From contig WFMF01000025.1 of assembly GCA_011033025.1 (NCBI GenBank), positions 483,018-547,017 on the forward strand: a stretch of DNA of 64,000 nucleotides. Reading direction: 5' to 3'. The position numbers were made by a program, and so were the translations under genes. This document shows positions 58,432-64,000 of the stretch, piece after piece (position 1 is the first letter of the stretch; every line of letters starts with the position of its first letter). Source of the stretch: Beroe forskalii (Eukaryota; Ctenophora; Nuda; Beroida; Beroidae). The notes under the pieces are model-generated. The model was not told the origin of the DNA and did no database searches. It saw only the letters and a list, made by a program, of their open reading frames with translations.

Positions 58432-59566
58432 TACATAGTAGAATTACCAGAACAATATCTTGCTCTGGAAATTGAACAATGTACTACATTGATCACCTCA
58501 GTGATATTGGTCTTTCTGAAGATCTAATAGTAATTTGTTGCAAAAAAATTGCCTTTTTTTCCCTCCCCATTGGTCTTTTTGTGAATACAAAAAGGCAAAT
58601 GAGAGGGTTGGCAGAGATCGTGGTTTGGGAAGGTGAGAATAGGGATAATTGTATATCAGGTCCAGATTTGCAATAGAACTACTGTAATTTCTGGAAAGTG
58701 CCCGGATTGCTCCTTAATAATATCAGTCGCGAACGGGTTTAGAGAACATTTCGAAAAGAATTTGCATCTTTTTTTACCGACTCTGTGGCAGGTTTTGGAC
58801 GTGTTCGCCACATTTCAAAACTAACTTTGCGACAGGTTGGGGACACGTTTTCGACAAGTTTGTGACTCTCATGTGACAGGTTTTACACAGATTCTATGCT
58901 CCTTTGGGGCAAGATTTGACTGGGTACCGCCTGTCAGGAGACCTTGTTTTTGAGAGGTCTTCGCCGATAAATGTCGGGTTATTGACGATATTAATGATAT
59001 GTTTTAGTTGTGTCCTTGTCAGCGAACTTCATTTTTCTCAATCGAAGCGATTTCTGTTTACAGTTTGCCGTTTGGATAAGTTCGAATTGCCAAATGTCAC
59101 AAACTTATCCCAAATTATACTAGTCTGGAAGGCGCCATGAAAATAACCTTGAATAAACCACATTATTTTAGCAGTTAAGAAGAAGACCTAATCTATTTTT
59201 AGCAACATGAACAGCCTAGCAGGTGCAGTATTTGCTACCGACCGATGAGCTTCTTAATCTTAGTGTTTTAAATCAGTTGAAACTAATTTTCTCTACGAGT
59301 ATAAATCGAATTGATTGTACATTTGATCATTCAAGCAAATTGTTGAATTACACTGAAAAAAAAAAAAAATATCAGTCGCAAAAATGTCCCTCCCTCCGTC
59401 CGTCCGTCACGTCCTTCCCCTTATCACAAATCTTCAATATCACGATTTTTATAACCATTGGCTGTCGGTTGTCAAAACTAAAGTATGACTTGATCCATCC
59501 GCGGAAAATGCTCCATTCCTCTAAAATTATGATAAATTCTAAATTGAAGTGCTGTTGAAGAATTCA

Positions 59567-59819
59567 GGCTAGTGTCCCATATAACTCCTGGCTCTTCATT
59601 ATCTATGATAATGACGTCACTCAGAAAAATACATTTAAGCGCACCTAGCGCTTTAAGGGTTGGGGTTAGGGTCAGGGTTAGGATCAGGATTTGTTAGGGT
59701 TAGGGTAAGGATTAAGGTTAGGGTTTTGGTTAGGGCCATAATATGTAGGTTTAGGACACAGAAAAATTGACGTTTAGATCTGTGACGTCACTCAGCCAGA
59801 GTTATATGGGACACATACC
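59567..59819. mobile_element. 253-bp MITE with telomere-like core, 8-bp target duplication
   Basis: Termini GGCTAGTGTCCCATATAACTC and the inverted GAGTTATATGGGACACATACC. AGAATTCA is repeated on both sides (59559-59566 and 59820-59827). TGACGTCACTCAG blocks lie inside each end. The centre holds irregular TTAGGG-type repeats (GGGTTAGGGTAAGGATTAAG). No coding sequence. The 8-bp duplication would suit hAT. Confidence 0.85.
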
Positions 59820-60539
59820 AGAATTCATGGGCTATGGATTGAGGGATAAGATGATAACGCTTCGGTTCTGTATTAGTTTTAGCCCAGTGACAGAACCCTA
59901 GCGAGCGAGCGAGCGTCGCTCGACAACCAACAGTCACGTTTGCGGCGACCCAAACGTCCAAACGACCGAATTTTTGTTGAAATTAGCATTGAAATTCCCA
60001 ATGAAATTAGCATAAACGAAACCAAATTGGCAATCAATCACTCACGATACTGTGCAAAAGCCGCCAAATTATAACCGTGAGTCATTTTAAGTATTTCATT
60101 GTGTTTGACAAGTGTACAGGCTCATTTATGTCGTGGAGAGTAAGAATCATCCTGACAAAAGTCTTTAGTACATTTACGATGACTGCCTCAAGCCCTCGCA
60201 GCTGTATTGTACCGCAAAACTTGTGATAACGTACTCTAAATATCTATAAAAATGCGTGGATATTTACTTGTGTTTGAAATAGACTTGTATTAACGATACG
60301 TTAATTATTTGTAATATTTGACCACGTGGGAAAAATTCAAAGTAGTCTCGTTCAAATGTAGGTCCAAATGATAAAGGCATACGCAGCTCTAAATGTGCTG
60401 GTCGTCAGAAAAAAAGCTGAAAAAGCTACGCTCGATATTGGTGGTCGCCACGCTCGACGACCACAATACAATTACAAGGTAAAAATCTCATTCTACGCTC
60501 GCTGGTCGTCAGCTGCGCTCGACGACCAGCGAAATAAAT

Positions 60540-61265
60540 ACTTACAATATTTTCACTGTGTACACTGTTTTGGCTATAACTTGAGAAGGGATCGATATTT
60601 TTTCAAAATTCTTTTTTCCTCTGGTAGATGAATGATTTACGAAGATTCTAAATATGCTTGAATGTGTTCCTTATCAATAACAAACTGTTGAAACACAAGG
60701 AAATATTTAGTTTACGAAAATCCAAGTTTTAGCTATAACATTGCATCTGAGCAATATTTTTTCAAAATTCTTTTTCCCTCTAGTAGATGTTTGTGTTAGA
60801 AAGATTCTAAATGTGTTGATTATTCATAACAAGCTGTTGAAACACAAGGAAATATTCAGTTGATGAAAAAATCTAGTTTTGGCTATAACATTGCGCCCGG
60901 TCGATATATTTATTAAATTATTTTTCATTAGTTGATAAATAATACATGAAATTTTTTCATAATGCTTCAGAGACTGAGTAGCAATGAAAACCGGTTGAAA
61001 CACAAGGAAATGTTTAGTTTCTAAAAGCTAACTTTGGCTGAAACATCGCGTCTGATTGATATTTTTTCAAAATTATTTTTTCCCTTTGATAGATGAATGT
61101 TTTTCGAAGGTTTCTAAAGATGCTTAAATAAGTTGAGTAATGCCAACCCAATGTTGAAACACAAGGAAATATTAAGTTTATAAAAACGTAAGTTTTGGCT
61201 CTAACACCTCGTCTGATCGTTATTTCTTCCAAATTTTTTTTCCTCTGGAAGATGAACGTTCTAAA
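60540..61265. repeat. ~155-bp tandem repeat, about five copies
   Basis: GAAACACAAGGAAATATT(T/C)AGT recurs at about 60689, 60839, 60998 and 61154. Units also share TTTTGGCTATAACATTGC and TTTTTTCAAAATTCTTTTT. Confidence 0.8.
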
Positions 61266-61349
61266 CATGCCTTGATGTGTTCCAAAATTTTTCGCCTGTG
61301 GCGGGCTGTTGTGATCAAATAATGTTTCTAAATTTATTTAGACGCAGAT

Positions 61350-61935
61350 TACTGAATTGATTTGGAGACAGATTCAGATGGGAAATACCATGAAATCTTT
61401 CGCTTGTATAGAGCTGTTGTGATCAAATTGTACATTAACAAATTGATCTCAGAGGCAGATTCAGATGGGAAATACCATTGTTTTTTAGGCCTGCAGCGGG
61501 CTGTTGTGATCAAATTGTACATTACCAAATTGATCTTAGAGGCAGATTCAGATGGGAAATACCATAAAATACTTTTCGCCTGTATGGGCGGTTCTTATCG
61601 AATTATATATTACCAAATTGATCTAGAGGCAGATTCAGATGCTTGGATGCGAAATACCATAAATTTTTCGCCTGCGGCGGGCTGTTGTGATCAAATTATA
61701 CATAACCAAATTGATCTTAGAGGCAAGATTCAGATGGGAAATACCATGAAATCACTTTCGCCTGTGGCAGGTGGTTCTGATCAAATTATACATTACCAAA
61801 TTGATCTTAGAGATTCGATGGGAAATACCATGAAATTTTTCGCCTGCGGCGGGCTGTTTGTGATCAAATTATACATTACAAAATTGATCTTTGAGGCAGA
61901 TTCAGATGGGAAAATGGAAATACCATGAAATTTTT
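61350..61935. repeat. ~86-bp tandem repeat, seven copies
   Basis: CAGATTCAGATGGGAAATACC marks each unit, with CCTGCGGCGGGCTGTTGTG and CAAATTGATCTTAGAGG. One plus-strand frame stays open for 188 codons through the array because units are close to multiples of three and stop-poor; it is not a recognised protein. Confidence 0.85.
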
Positions 61936-62280
61936 TCACGGATAGAAAATTCTTACGTGATGGCGACCAAATTGAGTAGTAATCTGCGCTCGACGACCCA
62001 CAAAGAGGTATTCTGTCACTGGGAGTTTTAATTGCCAAACTGTGTCACTATTTGATTGTATACTGAATTCGACTAAGTTCAAAAAAAATACGGTGGTTTC
62101 GATGTGATTTGTGAAGGACGAATGATTCTTTTCAGAACAGTGACAGCATTGAAACAGAAAGCATGAAATTTGAAATTTTGAAGAGTGACATCAACAGTCA
62201 AGTTATCAACAAATAAGAAATACAGCGTGAATAAACGGTTACACAATCTGGATGCGAAACGTAAATGAAGAAAATGGCGC

Positions 62281-62711
62281 GGAAATCTACAACGAACTGA
62301 TATGATTACAACAACTTGGTACGTAAGAACGCGCGCAAGAATTTAGAAGAAATGGCGTGCCAATGCATGTTCTCAGTGGTCGCGCGCAGCATTGGCGCAA
62401 TATTTTATACTCCTACTAGAGTACTAGTTGTGCCTAGTAGGGAATGACACTAAAGGTTACATCAAGCACCGCCGGGGAGGGAAATTAAGCCTGCAGGGAA
62501 CATCCACTAACAGGAATTGAAGAATTAGCACGCATGCAATTCATTTTTCAGATAAGGAGAAATCCTAAACTAAATTTAAATCCCTAAATTAAATTTAAAT
62601 CTACATTTTTAAATCTAAATTAAATTTAATATATAAATTATTTAATTTGATACGGAATTAAAGATTTCGAAACAACCATATTTTTGAACCCCAAAATTTC
62701 TATCCCGGCAT
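62281..62711. other. No recognisable gene
   Basis: A TAAATTAAATTTAAAT-rich tract at 62570-62650; otherwise nothing recognised. Confidence 0.4.
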
Positions 62712-62937
62712 TTATTGTCTCATGTTATTAGTCTTGGTGAGCGCCCTTTGGATCGCAGCACTCTGTAGTGCTTGTTGGCGAAGGCTGAGTGAGGAAGGGT
62801 GGGGAAGGAGGACTCTACTTGAAGGTGGGTTTGTCAGCACGTTGGCAGCGTCACTCCAAGTCCCATATCTCGGGGAGGCGCAGCCCGGCTGGAGGCGCTT
62901 AGCCGTGCACCAGTTCTTGTCTAGAATCACGTACTTT
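62712..62937 (-). CDS. Candidate 3'-terminal exon of an unrecognised gene
   Basis: A very strong acceptor (CTCTCTCTCCCTGTCTCCAAGCAG) at 62938 opens a GC-rich frame of 75 codons: KYVILDKNWCTAKRLQ, SPRYGTWSDAANVLTNPP, then SLRQQALQSAAIQRALTKTN and NMRQ-stop. The TAA stop overlaps an AATAAA hexamer (62711-62716). The composition, splice site and poly(A) hexamer together suggest a real last exon of a minus-strand gene continuing upstream, but no earlier exon was found before the window end and the family is not recognised. A plus-strand frame over the same bases (62722-63003) begins with a hydrophobic stretch and is judged a shadow. Confidence 0.5.
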
Positions 62938-63004
62938 CTGCTTGGAGACAGGGAGAGAGAGGCAGTGCACCTCAGCACAGGTGCTTTCCTGCTGAATACC
63001 TAAG

Positions 63005-63410
63005 GAGGGTGGTTTGTGTGTTACTTGGCCTTGTAGTATACTGGTAGTTCACTATTGAGGAGCTTATTTATTGCAATGTTATATACAGGACTTAATGCGT
63101 GGGTCTTTCATCCAACAAGAGTGGCGTCTGATGCATCTCTTGTTGTCCGTTGTTCCATGTACATGGGATTACACTTATGGGTCTTGAGGGCCACGCTTTA
63201 AGTTTCGAAGCCCCCTCTATACTTAGCAGGGGGCCTTGGCCCTTCCTAGGATTTTCTCAAAGATTTGAACATCCCACTGGAAGTTTAAAAATTAAGTTCA
63301 GTTAGACAGGAATTTTTATAGAATATCACCTTTTAAGACTTCAAGTTTCAAAATCAATCAATGAAACATGATTTAAGCTGTTTTTTATACAGAATAGTAA
63401 AATAGGGCAG
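63005..63410. other. No recognisable gene
   Basis: Nothing recognised; a GGGGGCTTCGAAAC / GCAGGGGGCC pair near 63210-63235 is a weak palindrome. Confidence 0.35.
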
Positions 63411-63411
63411 A

Positions 63412-64000
63412 AAAAAAATATCAGTCGCAAAAATGTCCCTCCCTCCGTCCGTCCGTCACGTCCTTCCCTTATCACAAATCTTCAATATCACGATTTTATA
63501 ACCATTGGCTGTCGGTTGTCAAAACTAAAGTATGACTGATCCATCCGCGCGAAAATGCTCCATTCCTAAAATTATGATAAATTCTAATTGAGTGCTGTTG
63601 AAGAATTCAGGCTAGTGTCCTTATAACTCCTGGCTCTTCATTATCTATGAGATAATGACGTCACTCAGAAAATACATTTAAGCGCACCTAGCGCTTTAAG
63701 GGCTTAAGTTAGGGGTCAGATTAGGGCCAGATTTGTTAGGTTAGGCAGATTGGCGTTAGGTTTTGGTTAGCCATAATATGTAGGTTAGACACAGAAAATT
63801 GACGTTTGATCCGTGACGTCACTCAGCCAGAGTTATATATGGGACACATACCAGAATCTATGGGCTATGGATTGAGGGATAAGATGATAACGCTTCGGTT
63901 CTGGTGGCTAGTTTTAGCCCAGTGACAGAACCCCTTAGCGAGCGAGCGAGCGTCGCTCGACAACCAACAGTCACGTTTTGTGGCGACCAAACGTCCAAAC
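63412..64000. repeat. Direct repeat of 59365-59960, running off the window
   Basis: Starts AAAAAATATCAGTCGCAAAA and follows the 59.4-kb copy, including the same MITE at the same internal site (about 63606-63853), then GAGCGAGCGAGCGTCGCTCG. It has many more single-base indels than the first copy, either from decay or poorer consensus. Confidence 0.85.

Larger units (their letters stand above)
58553..62280. mobile_element. Long composite copy of the 53.1-kb repeat family
   Basis: Shares with 53145-53820, in order, CCCTCCCCATTGG...AAAGGCAAATGAGAGGGTTG (58561), GGAAAGTGCCCGGATTGCTCC (58691), ATATCAGTCGCAAAAATGTC (59369), GCTGTTGAAGAATTC (59551) and the end block CGTGAATAAACGG..GATGCGAAACGTAAA (62230-62266). 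Extra material here includes a MITE and two tandem arrays. The outer boundaries are inferred from this colinearity only. Confidence 0.55.

Noticed and set aside
59690-59740. True telomere or ancient chromosome fusion point
   Set aside because: The TTAGGG-like tract is short, irregular and part of a MITE found in three copies here.
61362-61928. 188-codon frame as a gene
   Set aside because: It spans an 86-bp tandem repeat and breaks with unit indels; no recognisable domain.
62722-63003. Plus-strand frame starting MLLVLVSALWIAALCSACW as a secreted protein
   Set aside because: It overlaps antisense a frame with a far better splice acceptor and a poly(A) hexamer; the plus frame has no supporting signals.

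Overview
The window is nuclear DNA from an animal, most likely an invertebrate. Genes are split into short exons with GT-AG introns of mostly 80-300 bases. There is a Polycomb enhancer-of-zeste (EZH) methyltransferase gene, eukaryotic tRNA genes with internal A and B boxes and oligo-T terminators, a non-LTR retrotransposon, and many DNA-transposon relics with target-site duplications. Exons are GC-richer than their AT-rich surroundings. The lineage cannot be fixed from sequence alone; a marine or early-branching animal is only a guess. A run of 100 N at 54716-54815 marks a scaffold gap.

Layout. 170-718 (-): a Cys-rich unrecognised reading frame split by an in-frame TGA. 1080-1830: short and 160-bp tandem repeats. 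4205-5250: a 1.05-kb transposon (6-bp target duplication) filled with GGTACC palindromes. 6070-9037: a foldback element with ~0.83-kb inverted arms. 10498-10601: five CACGTG boxes. 11995-12334: a small foldback element. 12921-21105 (-): the EZH gene, with 14 exons reconstructed across the WDB-to-SET parts of the protein; the N-terminal exons were not found. Its penultimate coding exon and last coding exon are separated by about 4 kb of a 40-bp minisatellite. The unit is the last 33 nt of the exon plus the first 7 nt of the intron. 21298-23721: a 17-bp satellite and a 5'-truncated LINE. 24541-29150: a 4.6-kb element with 537-bp inverted repeats and a 5-bp target duplication. 29930-30874: three identical tRNA-Glu(CTC) genes. 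31185-32029 (-): a three-exon gene for a 133-aa protein of unknown function. 35467-36137: a hAT-type element. 36.5-37.3 and 56.7-57.4 kb: GC-rich hairpin clusters. 40417-40525 (+): a possible exon encoding a membrane anchor. 42.7-44.0 kb: a minisatellite. 44.4-54.7 kb: a 337-bp satellite split by a 6.25-kb DNA element (4-bp target duplication, matching TIRs, 53-bp subterminal arrays at both ends) that carries a broken LINE ORF1-like gene. 57.6-64 kb: further MITEs, tandem repeats, and a terminal exon (-) at 62712-62937.

Most striking is the EZH locus. A coding exon's 3' end and its own splice donor have been amplified roughly a hundredfold. Pieces of that repeat also appear inside the exon, where they replace the SET motifs around GWG and EYCGE. 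As assembled, this gives a frame-preserving but probably catalytically dead SET domain, or else a local assembly artefact. The genes here show no shared pathway; everything else is dominated by mobile and satellite DNA.
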